A stretch of 64,000 bases of DNA from Gnetum montanum (Eukaryota > Streptophyta > Gnetopsida > Gnetales > Gnetaceae). The notes beneath the pieces were generated by a model. That model was given only the letters and a program-made list of their open reading frames with translations. It had not been told where the DNA came from and did no database searches. Shown in pieces: positions 33,614-45,420 of the stretch. The DNA is taken from assembly GCA_015680685.1 (NCBI GenBank), contig MNCI01002986.1:502378-566377 (forward strand). The letters run 5' to 3'. The stretch's first letter is position 1. Every line of letters starts with the position of its first letter. Made by a program: the position numbers and the translations under genes.

Positions 33614-34495
33614 TAATGAGTGGTGAGTATCCCCTATGCCCAACCATATGAATCAAAAGCATGTATCTGTGATTTAGTTGAATTTCATGGAACGTTGATC
33701 AACTAGTATCCTAGATAACTAAGCATTACATCATTGGATGTTATTTCCCAATTATCACTTGTGCTAGCTTAGTGGGTATGGTTAAGTGTGATTAATACAT
33801 AAGATGTTTTTATTATTATTCTTTATATTATTAAAATATTAAAATAATAAACTAATTAAAACATTAATTTCTAACTAACTATGGTATTAAGAGTAATCTA
33901 AGCTATCCTGAGCATAGAACATCTATTCTCAATTTTTGTACCCATCTTGAACCTATATTAATGTTATTGGATTACAAAGTGTCTACTACTAGGTGTACCA
34001 AGTATCTATCATTGGATTACCAAACATTAATATGTTATGCTTGAAGTGGTTGTACTCATGATGTTATGGAATAAAATATTAAATTATTAAGTGTTGGAAA
34101 GAAAAGTACATTAAGAGTAAAATGTTGAAAATAAACTAAGTGCTAGTCTAAGTGTTGCAATCGAAGAAATTAATCTCAACTTTCTTGCTATCATGTAGAA
34201 GTGTCCAAGTACATTATGCATTTAAATAAAAATATATACAATTAACTCAATCCATGTTGCAGTGACTTAGAGGAAAATTTGGCTATGTCTTATGAAAGAA
34301 AAATGCAAGAGTATAGCTACTAAAATGACAAAAGATGTCATAAATGCAAATGGTATGTGCATTTATATAGGCTTCGAGTGGAACAACATTGATGCATATG
34401 CATCAATGTATCAAAGGATACATTAATAGAAATTTGTTAAAGAGGCTATGTTAATGCATGCTTGTTGACATAGCAAACCAAAATACTATTCATCA
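33614..34495 (-). repeat. 3' LTR of element F
   Basis: 882 bp; the minus strand starts TGATGAATAGTATTTTGG. U3 contains a 24-bp perfect palindrome at 34386-34409 around GCATATGC. A TATA box (minus strand CCTATATAAATGC) lies near 34357-34370. The terminus at 33614 has TG changed to TA. Confidence 0.8.
34386..34409. repeat. 24-bp perfect palindrome in U3 of F
   Basis: ACATTGATGCAT - ATGCATCAATGT is self-complementary. Its centre GCATATGC (34394-34401) fits the GNATATNC consensus (P1BS) bound by plant PHR1-type factors. The 5' LTR has a matching 20-bp palindrome at 57474-57493. Confidence 0.9.
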
Positions 34496-34506
34496 TACCC
34501 TCATAA
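34496..34506 (-). promoter_or_regulatory. 3' polypurine tract of element F
   Basis: The minus strand reads ATTATGAGGGTA next to the LTR; degraded relative to the CATGGGGGTA of the other elements. Confidence 0.5.
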
Positions 34507-35589
34507 TTGATCTTTGAGTGAACAAAAATGAAATAAATTTATTTACAAAATTTGGAGAGTATGGGATTGACAATAGACTAACCGGTGATGACAATAGACA
34601 ACTCTAAGTGTTACATTACAAAATGTTTGAATGCTTATAATGAGGGAAAATAAAATTAAATACCAAACAATAATTTGATAGCCACTACCCCTATGAAATT
34701 GATCAAGATGAAGTTGTCACATAGTGCCTAGAGGTGGAGGCTCTTGTTTTTTAGATGATCCTTCATCATGTCCTGGTCTTGCTAGTGGTCTAGGTTACCT
34801 TGCTACTATTTTTGTTTCTTCTAAAAATTTAAAGGTGTTCAACATTTCCTTCATCTTCTTTTCCTTATCCCATTGATCGTTGATGGTCCAGGTAGCATCA
34901 CCTAGAATGGCTAGCATTAGTACATTCCATGGACATGACATTATAAGAAACATCTCCTTCATGTTCATAAACTAGGTTGTGAAATGTTTACATTGGATTT
35001 TGAATGTACGAACAAGGTTTTGCAGTTCCTAGTGATCATTCATCCTTCTAGTTATGTTCTTCGTAATTGATTTTTGGTCTTCAAACTTGCTCTTAAGAAG
35101 GTCAAGCTTCTTGTTAACTACTTCTAATTTTTGTTTTTTTTTTCTTATGGAGATTGAACTCCATCTCATAACGGAGGTAGGAGTTGGCCACTTGCTTCTT
35201 CAACTCTACACTTGGACTTCCTATGGTTAGCATTACTAAGTTTACATACTGAAGGTTTAAAAATTTCATATATTCCATATCTCTTTACTCTACAACTCCC
35301 TTAGTAGATTTTTTCTTGGTTATATGCATTGATTCCATCAAAGATGGGTTCCCATATATCACCTATTTGTTGGAGTTGGTGAATGGCTTCATTTACCTTC
35401 ACCTTTGGCAACCTAGTTTATTTTTCATTAATCTCTTTTAATATTTTGACCTAGTTCCTATAATGATCTTTCACCTTTTTTTACTTGAAGGCTTCATTCT
35501 TCTAGATGCTGATCTTTATGGAAGTTTTTTAGTAAAGGATACAAACTTCCTCCATGAAGAGATTTTGATGTTCTATGGCTTAAAGAACA

Positions 35590-36280
35590 TGATGTTCAAA
35601 TAGCTACATCTACACATTCCCATCAATGCATGGTCATCAATACATCCTTAGATGCATTCATGCATATGTGTCGATGCTTTGTCACCTGAATCTTATATAA
35701 ATACACATATCATTTTCATTTAGGTACTATTTAATCAATAGTATAGCGAAGCTCTTGTAGTTTCTTGTCATATGAGTTAGCCAAATTTCTCTTGAGTGCT
35801 TGTAGTATGGATTGAATTGATTGTATAAAGTTTTATTTGAGTGTAGGATGTACCTGGATACTTTTGCATGATGACAATAAAATTTAGATTTCTTCTTTCC
35901 ATTACAGCACTTGAATTAGCATTTAATTTACTTTTAAGCACTTGAATTTACATGCACTTAGAAATTTAATTTTTTATTCTATAACAATGTGAGTACAACA
36001 AATTTGATCATAATATACTAATGCTTTAGTAATCCTAACAATGAATACTTGTTATGCCTAGTAGTAAACACTTGGTAACCCAACAATATTAGTATAGGTT
36101 CAATATTTGTACACAAAGTACAAATGAATGTTCTACATTTAGGAGAGCTTAGATTTTCTATAATTCCATAACTATTTAGAATTCAATATTTTAATCACGT
36201 TATTAATTTAATATTTTAATAATGAAAACTAATAAAATAAATATAAACATCTCATACCTCAATTTCACTTAATCATACCA
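35590..36280 (+). repeat. LTR in plus orientation inside the F aORF (3' end truncated)
   Basis: Starts TGATGTTCAAATAGC. U3 has ATGCAT/CATATG motifs, followed by a TATA box (TTATATAAATACAC, near 35694) and an R/U5 related to the LTRs of F and G in reverse complement. It stops at about the TTAATCATACC block, about 190 bases short of a complete LTR, where a facing LTR begins. Confidence 0.65.
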
Positions 36281-36288
36281 ATTAAAAA

Positions 36289-36724
36289 TGATGAATGGTA
36301 ATTGTCCCTTATGCCCAACCATATAAATCACAAGGATGTACACATGATCTAGTTGAATTCCATGGAACCTTGGGCATTTAGTGCTTTAGATAATTAGGTG
36401 TAATGTTGCTTATCATTGTCCTCCCAATCACCACTTGTATTAATTCAATTAGTATGGTTAAGTATGATTAAGGTATNAAAAGTATCCAAATACATCTGAA
36501 CATAAATAAAACTTTGTACAAACAATTCGATCCATGCTGTGAGCACTTAGAGAGAAATTTGGCTAAGTCCTACAATGAGAAACTATAGGAGCTTTGTTAT
36601 ACTACTGATTCAATGATGCCTAAATGTGGATGGTTTGCACATTTATATAAGATTTGGGTAATAGAGTGTCAATGCATGTGCACTAACACATCTAAGATGC
36701 ATCAATGTAGCTACTTAAATATGA
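36289..36724 (-). repeat. LTR in minus orientation facing the previous LTR, with a one-base gap
   Basis: Begins (minus 3' end) TGATGAATGG at 36289 and ends GTAGCTACTTAAATATGA at 36724, the mirror of the start of the LTR at 35590. A single N at 36477 sits where several hundred bases of R and U5 are missing, so the assembler probably joined across a palindrome. Confidence 0.6.
36477..36477. other. Single undetermined base, likely a collapsed join
   Basis: The only isolated N. The LTR sequence on its two sides is not contiguous in related LTRs. Confidence 0.7.
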
Positions 36725-38823
36725 TGATTTATCAGTGACAAATCTCCTAACATCCTAGTTCACATTTGCAAGTTATTCATGCTACTAACAAATGTATTCT
36801 AGTAACTACTCTTTCTACTTCTCGGCTTTCTACAAGTGTAGGTTCTTTCATATCAAAGTTAGATTTATCATGCATGTGTTTTTGAGATCATAGCTAGTAG
36901 AATTCATCATTACTTTAGACAATGTTGCATCAAATATAGCCATTTCTTTAGCATTCCTAACCTCTTAAAGTCTCAATTGAAGTTTTTGGAAAGCTTTATC
37001 TTTTGTAAGCTCTGGGCGAAGAATAGATAGATTTGATAAGAAGGCTCCCTATAATTCAATCCCTACCACTAACCATTGATTGTTGATGGTAGCTTTCTTA
37101 AGCTCTAATTAGATGATTAAGAGCTTGTTCCTTGTCTCTACCAATTGCAACTAGGTTGCTAAGATGTCTTCTGAGATGATCTCTAGAATTAGTTTCCTAG
37201 TCTTAACTAGTCACTCTAGCACCTTCTCGTGCTCTGTTATGGTCATTTCCTTATTTATAGCTTGTGTAGATGTTTGACTATTTTCCATTGCAATAATATT
37301 AGAAATAGAGGCTATAGGAGCACTCAAAGCCTCTCCAATTCTATCTACAACCACCTTTGCTACTGTCTCTGAGACCTTGTGTGGTATAACCAAGACTATT
37401 GCACCTTCTCTTTCCTTCAGCATGATAGAGAAATTCATTATGTTTCTAGAGATTTTAGGAAATGATTATCCCAAAATAGACATAGTGATCTATTAAGCAT
37501 TAGAATTGGTATGAATACGATCCTATTCTCTTTGTGCATAAAATAGGTGGACCAGGTTATTCCCTAGTCAACTGATGGTCTTTGTGACCTCATTAAGATG
37601 GCTCATAACTAGATGGTACATAGAGGACTTACCACCACCTATAAAAGCTTGCATTTATTTTCCCCTAAGTTTTCTTAGAGTTTTGTCAAATACTATCATT
37701 TCAAGTGTTATCTCTATTGTTGTTGGTGATGGTGTAGGGGGTACTTCCTCTTGGAACTTAATAGGGGCTTTATCTTTCATCATCCCCTTTCATGATGTAG
37801 CATGAGGCCTATAGACTATATCTTTTAAGTAGCAAGTTATTCTTTCTCTTTAATAAATTTTTCCAATAAGGTAGGTAAATGGGAGTGTCTTTCGATCCTT
37901 CTCATTCTTCTTGAATCTCTTCTTGATCTTCAATAAGATGAGCTAAGGAATGTTAACTAGGAATTTATCACTTAGAGCCACATGTGCCCTTGTAGAGAAT
38001 GTTGTAGCCTTGCTTGGCATCACTATTTGGTGAAGATGATAGGATGTGATATTAAAGTATGCATGATCCACTCTAGTAAGGGTAGCACACTCCTTACGGT
38101 TTACTCCATAATGTTATTATGACCATTCCATCCTTACTTTTGCATCTGCTTAGATGGATACTTCTACCAACTTTGCACTAATATTAGGTAATTCAAGAGC
38201 CTTAGTGATTGCCTCTATAGAGCAGGAGATAATAATATCTTTAAACTTTATCGTTACATCTTCTTTGTAGTTCTTCAAAAAAAGGTATGTTTTGCCAAGG
38301 TACCATTTACCACTGGTGAAAATGATGAGCCAGAGTAAAGAACCTTACAACTACATTTAGACCTTCTTTGGTACCAACTCTATGAAAGGTCCAAAGTTTA
38401 TTTCTTGGAGAACTATGCCTTAGACATCTTTGCTTCTTACCTTCTCTAGGCAAGCCTCTATGAGAGTGACTTCCAGATTTGACCTAGGTCTTGTAACCTT
38501 ATCCTACCTAAATCACTCTATTTTTGCAATGGAATTATGATAGATAGATTTTATCTTAGGTTCTTTTCATAATCACCCAATGGCATGTGTCACCTCAGCT
38601 ACTTGTTCTTGTTGTTATCCTCTTTCTCCTCTCAAGTCTTTTCTCTCTAGGCTACATTGGCCCTTTTGCTTGCAGTCCCCATTTCGATGCCATTTGCAAT
38701 CACATGGATAATCTTGGATTAGTTGTGTTAGTTTCATCTCTTAAGCCTAAATATCCTCCAATCATTTTTTTTCCTTTTTTTTTGTTATCAATGAAAAAAG
38801 ATTGACTGTTAATCTTTTGAATG

Positions 38824-39696
38824 TGATGAGTAGTGGGCAATCCCTACATCCAACCATACAAATCATAAGCAATCACATGCAATCTAATCAAATTCTATGA
38901 ACTTATTTACCTAAGTGGTTGATATTCCTAGACAGTTAATTATGTAGTTGTAAGTTAGTATCTTTTCAATCCACACTTGTGTTAATATGTGTGTATGGTT
39001 ATGTGTGGTTGTGACATAAGAATTTTATTTTATGCTTTTTATTATTTTTATCTTGCTTGCTAAATGAGTAAATGAATCAAGGGTTAATGTTTAAATTAAC
39101 TACTTCATTAATTATCTAGCATAACATAAATCATATGTTCCTACTTGTCATACATATCCTAAACCTATATTAATGTTGTTGGGTTACCAAGTATATACTA
39201 CTAGGTGCATCAAGTATCCACATCTTGGATTACCAAGAATTAATACATTATGCTTGAAGTGGTTGACTCACATTACTTATGAATGATAAGATTAATTACT
39301 TAAGGACAAAAATGGTAAATTGCATATAAAGTAAATTGCTAAAAAGTATAATTATGGTAGTCTAAGTGTTGCAATGGATAGAAGAAATCTTGATTTTATT
39401 GTTGCTAATGCAAATGTATCCAGGTATAGATGCACTTGAATAAAATGTCGTATAATCACTTAAATTTACACTACAGGTATTCAAAGGGAAAATATTCCAA
39501 CTTTCATGAAAAGAAACTACAAAAATGTGGCTAACCTATGATGAATATGTGCCATAAATGGTAGGGGTGTGCTAATTTAAATAGGTAATGCCTACATCAA
39601 CATTGACATACCTGCACCAAAGCATCATAGGATAGGTTAATGGGGCTACGTCGATGGGCATGCATCAACACAACCTATCTTATTGATGCTTCATTA
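38824..39696 (-). repeat. Solo LTR G
   Basis: 873 bp. The minus strand starts TAATGAAGCATCAATAAG (start TG mutated to TA) and ends with the clade U5 end at 38824 (TGATGAGTAG on the plus strand). It is flanked by GAATG (38819-38823) and GAGTG (39697-39701), a TSD with one transition. There is no internal sequence; the F aORF upstream region continues on both sides. This is the usual product of LTR-LTR recombination. Confidence 0.75.
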
Positions 39697-39879
39697 GAGT
39701 GGTTGTAGGTGCGAAAGAATGTTTTAGTTGAAAGTATTGATTTCAAAAGGTATTTATTTGTTAATAATATATTTTTAATATTATTTTAATATTAGTTTAA
39801 TATTTGATATACCAAGTGTTAGCAAAATTTGTTAATAAATTTGAATGTTGATGTTCATATTATATCTATTATATAAGTA

Positions 39880-40110
39880 GAAGCATTGTGGGTGGATAAC
39901 TTAATTACACACAATAGAAAATGAATTAATGGATGTGGTGTATGTTCTTTAAAAATTCAAGCACTATGTGCTTGGATACTTCATTTTTATGTACATTAAT
40001 CATAGTGTAATCTACTTCCTCATGAACAAGCCAATGGTAAGCCCCTGTGTTATATGGTGATCGGTGATTCTACATGAGTTTGATTTAATAATGATGAAAA
40101 AAAGGGAATT
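39880..40110 (+). pseudogene. RNase H remnant in the inverted segment of F
   Basis: The plus strand reads ENELMDVVYVL, KFKHYVLGY, HSVIYFLMNKPMVSPCVI, matching RNase H of C and E but opposite in strand to the rest of F. Stops interrupt it. Confidence 0.65.
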
Positions 40111-40539
40111 GAGAATTTTATTGATGATCATTTGTTTTGATTAAGATGAGATAACAAGGTCGATGTAGAAACTATGTCTGATCAATTTCTAGGTAAGCGT
40201 CTTTTTGCTAAAGCAGTTGAGGTTTCAACACCAATCATCATAAACTAATACAATGAATTTCTCTTCTACCTACTTACATAGGAGACCATTGTAGATGGGA
40301 TTGTAAGAGGAAATAATAATTCCTCCACCAAGTCAAACATTACTTGGAGATAGAGGGTAGCCTCTATAAAATCTGCATAGATGACTTGGTATGATGATTT
40401 GTACTTGAAAAAGATCAACTACAAGTCCTTTAATATACTCACAAAAGCCCTTGTGGGAGCCATTATATAGGAAGTAGAATGATCATTAAATACCTAATGA
40501 CTAGATACTTTTGACCAATGATCTTTAGGGATATCCATT

Positions 40540-41410
40540 ATTTTGCACATTCATGTAAGTGATGTCAATGAGAGGGAGGGATGAGAACTAGGATGGAAGG
40601 TCCCCAATAGTGAATTCAACCACCAAAGCCTTTCAATCTTTATTGAATTAACTTCATGAGATCCATCACTCCCATGTCCAATGGAAAGTCTTAAATTATT
40701 ATTTTTGTTGACTATTATATCAAATGGGTCAAAGCTACAACCATCACTAACTGTACTTTCTCTATTGCAATTTGATTTTTTCAATAGAAAATGGTAAACA
40801 AGTTTGATGTACCTGGGGTACTAATTTCCAACAATGGAATCAATTTCACTAGTGCTACATTTTGAAAGTTAATACAATTCTTAGGAATGAATTATAAATT
40901 CATAATGCCCTATTACCCTCAAGCCAATGGTCAAGTTGAAGTTACCAATAGAGAGATGACAAGAATCCTAATAAGGACCATTAGCAAATATAGGAAAGAT
41001 TGAAGCACTAAACTTAAGAATGTCCTATAGGCTACTCTCCTTATGATTTAGTGTATGGAAATTTATTGAAACTTTCAATTCAAACTAAACTTTATACACT
41101 TGCAAGTGCATGTGACCTTGACTTGAACATTGACTTGTTACAAAAGAAATAATTAATGACACTCAACATACTAGATGAGAATCAAAAGGTAGCCCTGATT
41201 ATAAATGAAGTGCACAAGGCATACCCCAAACAATGACATGATGCCTAAATCCCACACATATGCTTCAATGAACTAAGTTCCAAATGATGTGGGAAGGATC
41301 ATATATTGTACATTCAAATTTTCCTTCTAGAGTTATGACAATCTACCGTCTAACAAGCCTTCAAAAGGACATGTTGGTCAACATATAACAAGTCAAATTC
41401 TTTAAAGATT
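40540..41410 (+). pseudogene. Integrase remnant in the inverted segment of F
   Basis: The plus strand reads a core VDYYIKWVKATTIT, NKFDVPGVLISNNGINF, then MPYYPQANGQVEVTNREMTR (about 40700-40960). The glutamate of the DDE triad is kept (QVEVTNRE), but the second Asp is Asn, as in C and E. A GPY/F-like block (WEGSYIVHSNFPSRVMTIY) lies near 41290-41350. Several stops. Confidence 0.7.
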
Positions 41411-41462
41411 TTTAAGAAATTAGGACCCACAACAACACCTCAAAAAATCTCCTCCTTCCAAC

Positions 41463-41700
41463 TTAGTCATGGGGAATAGGATCATCTAATTTAATACCTT
41501 TGAGAGGATGAAAGTTTTTTTTTGTTTAAATTATTTTTCATACATTTTCAATTTTTCTTTGCATGTTAATTTTCTTATATATTTTAATTTATTTCATATC
41601 ATTTGGCTTTTTCTTTCTTTTCTACTTAATTTTCCTTTTATAATGATCAATTTTATTCCATTACTATTGCGAATGTTAATAATTACTAAATGAAATTTTC
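41463..41700 (+). other. Internal PPT-like motif and T-rich tract, inverted segment of F
   Basis: TTAGTCATGGGGAAT at 41463-41477 follows the integrase remnant. T-rich sequence comes next, the same order as in B, C and E but on the plus strand. Confidence 0.45.
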
Positions 41701-42584
41701 AATATTGTTATTTGTATATATGTGCCAATTTTTCTTTTCAAATTATGTTCTTTACTAATGACTTGTCAATATATAATGGGATGAGGTAGTGAGCTCACAA
41801 CATCCACCAATTCCATATGTCTTAATATGAGATTTGTATCATCATAGCATTATAGTTTTCTCATACCAAAACCAAAGGTAACTTATGATCTCAGTACTTA
41901 ATGAACAAGGGAAGAACTAAGTGAGAATGGAAAAGGGTGTGGTATCAAGAAGATTTGTTGGATTCTCTTCTTAACTCCCTTCATGAGACTTATTAAGAAA
42001 TGTATCATCAATCCTCTCATAATCCAATAAGGAAGTATTTCTTTATAAAGTGATATTTCTAAATTGTTAAAAGAAATAAAAACACACCTCTCCAAAGATC
42101 TCTTGGGATACAAGAATTAGTTATGAGGCTAAAAAGACATGTTGCTCATGCCTAAAATTATCCCTATAACTAAGGCTCAAATTTCATCCTTAAATCTCTA
42201 ACTACTTCCTTGTTCTCTTTTCTTCTTCTTTTCAAGTGACAATCATCCCCTTTGATTGTTATAGTCTCCCGATGGTAGAAGGAAGGAGCATGGTAATGCG
42301 AGGCCATTGCTAATCGTATGGACTTGGTTTGAAACATAACAAGCTGGTATATGGATCATCTTAATCATGCCATTTACAAGGATCTTTTGACACAATGATC
42401 TAGACAATCATACCCTAATTTCTCTTCAAACCCTTTCTACAACTTCATTTTTCTCACCTCACTACTGTGTACTATGGTTTTCTGATAAGTTTAGTTTTGT
42501 AGATTATGAAACCCTAAGACAATAGTTATATGGGTATGATTTTTAACTTGTATTACCATTAAATTTCCAAGGTACCCACAAAAT

Positions 42585-42660
42585 ATTTGTGATATGGTTA
42601 TGCAAGCATGGTTTTGGGACAATAGCCTACTTTGGGAATGATCCACTTACATAACTCTTG
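42585..42660 (+). other. Clade-conserved noncoding block, inverted segment of F
   Basis: Reads GGTTATGCAAG and GGAATGATCCACTT, matching the block in D at 22905-22965 in order and spacing. Confidence 0.5.
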
Positions 42661-42949
42661 GACCATCTAGTTTAAACTCCATTACCACATGTCTCAATTC
42701 AATTGATTGCAATCTTGGTGATTTGCATCATCCAAGTTTATCCATTTTTTTGTCTAGTTTTCTGTTATTTTATTTTGGTTTTGTTTTGGAAACATGTTCA
42801 AATTAAGCATCTACAAGCTTGTTTTACTTCAATTACAAATCTAATAATGAAATGGGTTGTTTGCCTTCTTTTCATCCATTTTGGCTTCTATTTGGCTCTT
42901 GTTTCATTTCCAAACTCTCCCAAAAATCCTTAGTTTCTTAAGTGAAAAT

Positions 42950-43050
42950 TTATGTGCAAATAGCTACATCAATGCATTCGCATTGATATAGTCTATTATG
43001 TCAATGCATTCCCATCAACATAGCATAAAAATAACTATATATACATATGA
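42950..43050 (+). promoter_or_regulatory. Internal U3-like promoter module upstream of the aORF copy in F
   Basis: TGTGCAAATAGCTACATCAA near 42951 resembles the first bases of the LTR at 35590, and AATGCATT motifs recur at 42971 and 43003. A TATA box (TATATATA) follows at 43036-43043. Beyond it the sequence is no longer LTR-like and leads after about 400 bases into the aORF. Confidence 0.55.
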
Positions 43051-43384
43051 CACTTAACACCAAATTTACATTTTGCTTCAAATACAAAGGTAATTCTTTT
43101 GATTTTCAAAGCCCAAAATCTTTTATACGCCATAACTTCATCACAATATATCTAATTTGATCCATATGTTAATCCTTGAGCTTCCATAAGTATGCTCTAC
43201 ATCATGTGGGCATCAACGCTTAAATTTGCCAATAAATTTTACTAATACCCCAAAAACTAGAAATTAAACTAATATTAAAATAATGTTTAAAAGATAAAAT
43301 ACCAACACCTAACTATCTTTGAAACCAATACTTTAAAATAAAACATTCCTGTGCACATACAACCACTTGAAAGCTTAATAGTGA

Positions 43385-43965
43385 ATCTTCTACCATTGAT
43401 AATCAAAAAATTGATTGGAGGGTATTTAGGCTTAAGAGATGAAACTAACACAGTTAATCTAGGGTTATCTATGTGATTGTGAATGGAACCAAAAAGGGAA
43501 TTACAAGCAAGAGGACCATTGTAGCCAATAGAGAAAATACTAAAGGGAGAAAGAGGACAACACTAGCAACAAACACAACAACAAGAACAAGCAACCAAGA
43601 TGCCACACGCCATCAAGCCATTACAAGAAGAGCTTGAAGTGCAATCCATTTGTCATATTTCCATCCTAGAAATAGAGGAATTAAGGTAGGATGAGATGAT
43701 AAGATTTGGCCCAAATATAGAAGTCACTCTCATGTGAAAAGTAAAGAGGTCCAAAGAACAGTTCTTCAAGAACTAAAATTTGGACCTTTCTTAGAGTTGG
43801 AACCAAAGGAGATTCAAATGCACTTACAAGGATTTTCGCTATGGCCCACCATTTCTACTAGTGGGAAATGGTATCTTGGGGAAACATACCTCTTCTAGAA
43901 CAATTACTAAGGAGATGTAACTGTAATGATCAAAGCTATTGTCATCTTCTACTCTGTGGTAACTA
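43385..43965 (+). pseudogene. aORF N-terminal copy, inverted segment of F
   Basis: The plus strand reads VLQELKFGPFLELEPKEIQM, then FSLWPTISTSGKWYLGETYL (about 43760-43895). It is an inverted second copy of 38823-38240, with similarity extending upstream to match 39697-39870. It ends abruptly at about 43965, where minus-strand RT begins. Confidence 0.65.
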
Positions 43966-43967
43966 TA

Positions 43968-44319
43968 TCCATCTAGAAAACTATAGTAGCTATGTCCTAC
44001 AATGGTGTCCAATACTTGCTCCACAAATGATGAGGGAAAATGGTCTTTGAAAATGGCCATGTCTAGTAGCCTGAAATCTATGTAGATTTTTCATAGCCCT
44101 CCATTCTTTAGGATAATGACAAGTGGGCTCACCGACTTACTATATACCACAAGATAGATGAATCCAATCTTGAGGAGCTTCTCTACCTCCTTTTTAATAA
44201 CTTGTTTTAACTTTTCATTCAAAATTCTTTGTGGCTATCTCTTGGGCTCGATGTCAAAGTCTATATAGATTTGATAATGGCATATGCATGGGTATATCCT
44301 TGTTATCTCATCATATAAC
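43968..44319 (-). pseudogene. Reverse transcriptase fragment of element F
   Basis: The minus strand reads KKEVEKLLKIGFIYLV, VSPLVIILKNGG, MAIFKDHFPSSFVEQVLDTI, SYYSFLDGY. These are the N-terminal RT blocks, including the first catalytic Asp (FLDG). It is cut on the left by the inversion junction and on the right by element E. Confidence 0.7.
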
Positions 44320-44324
44320 CAAGT

Positions 44325-45136
44325 TGATGAGTAGCAAGGTACCCCTACACCCAACCATATGAATCACTCAGGCACTACACATGATTCTGTTGACCTATAT
44401 TTATCTCATACACTAGTTCTTCTAGGAAGTGAAATGGTGTTAAGAACATTTTTTGTCTTCCCAACTACACTTGTGAGACTCAAGGGTATGTTTTAAGTGA
44501 AATTAAGGTATATGAATTTTTGTCATTCTATATTTTATGGATGTAATCGCTAACAACAAGAATAAGGGTAGAGTAGATTGAAAACTAATGTCTATTATCT
44601 ATTTAGCCTAACATAAGTAATTGCCCCACTTTCTTGAACACATAGCACTGCTGGGCAACCAAACGTTAAGCATTGCTGGGTTACCAAGTACTATATGAAT
44701 GCTCGAAGTGGTCATGCTCATGTTCATTAATTGCTGAAAATAAATTGCTTAATCAAATGCATTAAAGTAAAGAATAAGAAAGTAAAATGCAATAAAGAAA
44801 ATATTAAGCTATTCTCAGTGCTATAAGGATTTTCCAAAGAGTTCATTTTATTCCTGTCACACTACTGCGCTTAGGTACATTAGTGCTCAAACAAAGAACT
44901 ATACATACTTTGGACTCCTTTTGCTGATACTTAGAAAATATTCTAACTCTAAGGGAAATAAACTACAAGAGCTTCACTACCTTGCTTCAAAACTGAAACT
45001 GAAACTATTCAAAATTGACTCAAAATAGGAGCCCAAGCGCGGTATTTATAGACTTGGGAAATATACCCTAACGCCGAATCTAGGCCTCAACATCATGTAC
45101 CAAAAATCGTGGTCAACACAAAACAGTGATTCATCA
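44325..45136 (-). repeat. 3' LTR of element E
   Basis: 812 bp; the minus strand starts TGATGAATCACTG and ends TTGCTACTCATCA. A TATA box (minus strand TCTATAAATACC) lies near 45041-45053. Unlike A-D and F its U3 has no strong palindromes. Confidence 0.8.
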
Positions 45137-45147
45137 TACCCCCATGA
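45137..45147 (-). promoter_or_regulatory. 3' polypurine tract of element E
   Basis: The minus strand reads TCATGGGGGTA directly before the LTR. Confidence 0.75.
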
Positions 45148-45179
45148 CTGAATGAAAACTCATCCTTAAGTGAAGAGAA

Positions 45180-45378
45180 GGAGGAATAAGTTCTTTACAA
45201 TACAACATATTGGGTAGGTATGGGATTATTGACTAACATGGTAGACTAACTTAGATGAAACAAACATATAGACTCTGAGTGCCAAAGTGTACGGAATTAA
45301 AATTTTTATAACATTGGGTGTTGATGAGAAGAGGAGTGAATACCCTGGAGAATATTGACATCTCACACCTCTTTGGTA

Positions 45379-45420
<42 letters not shown>

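Larger units (their letters stand above)
34680..38823 (-). pseudogene. Accessory ORF (aORF) of element F
   Basis: Decayed minus-strand relative of the aORFs in C and D. N-terminal block near 38400-38290: LQEINFGPFIEL, TSGKWYLGKTYLF. Second block near 38080-37930: AYFNITSYHLHQI, ALSDKFLVNIP. Third block open at 37211-37438: LKEREGAIVLVIPHKVSET, VAKVVVDRIGEALSAPIAS. The coiled-coil-like tail at about 35570-34850 is rich in Lys and Glu. The coding region is interrupted at 35590-36724 by two LTRs. Same order of blocks as in C. Function unknown. Confidence 0.65.

Noticed and set aside
34700-35590. Separate gene with coiled-coil downstream of the F aORF
   Set aside because: The same tail follows the aORF in C and D, so it is treated as its C-terminal part.
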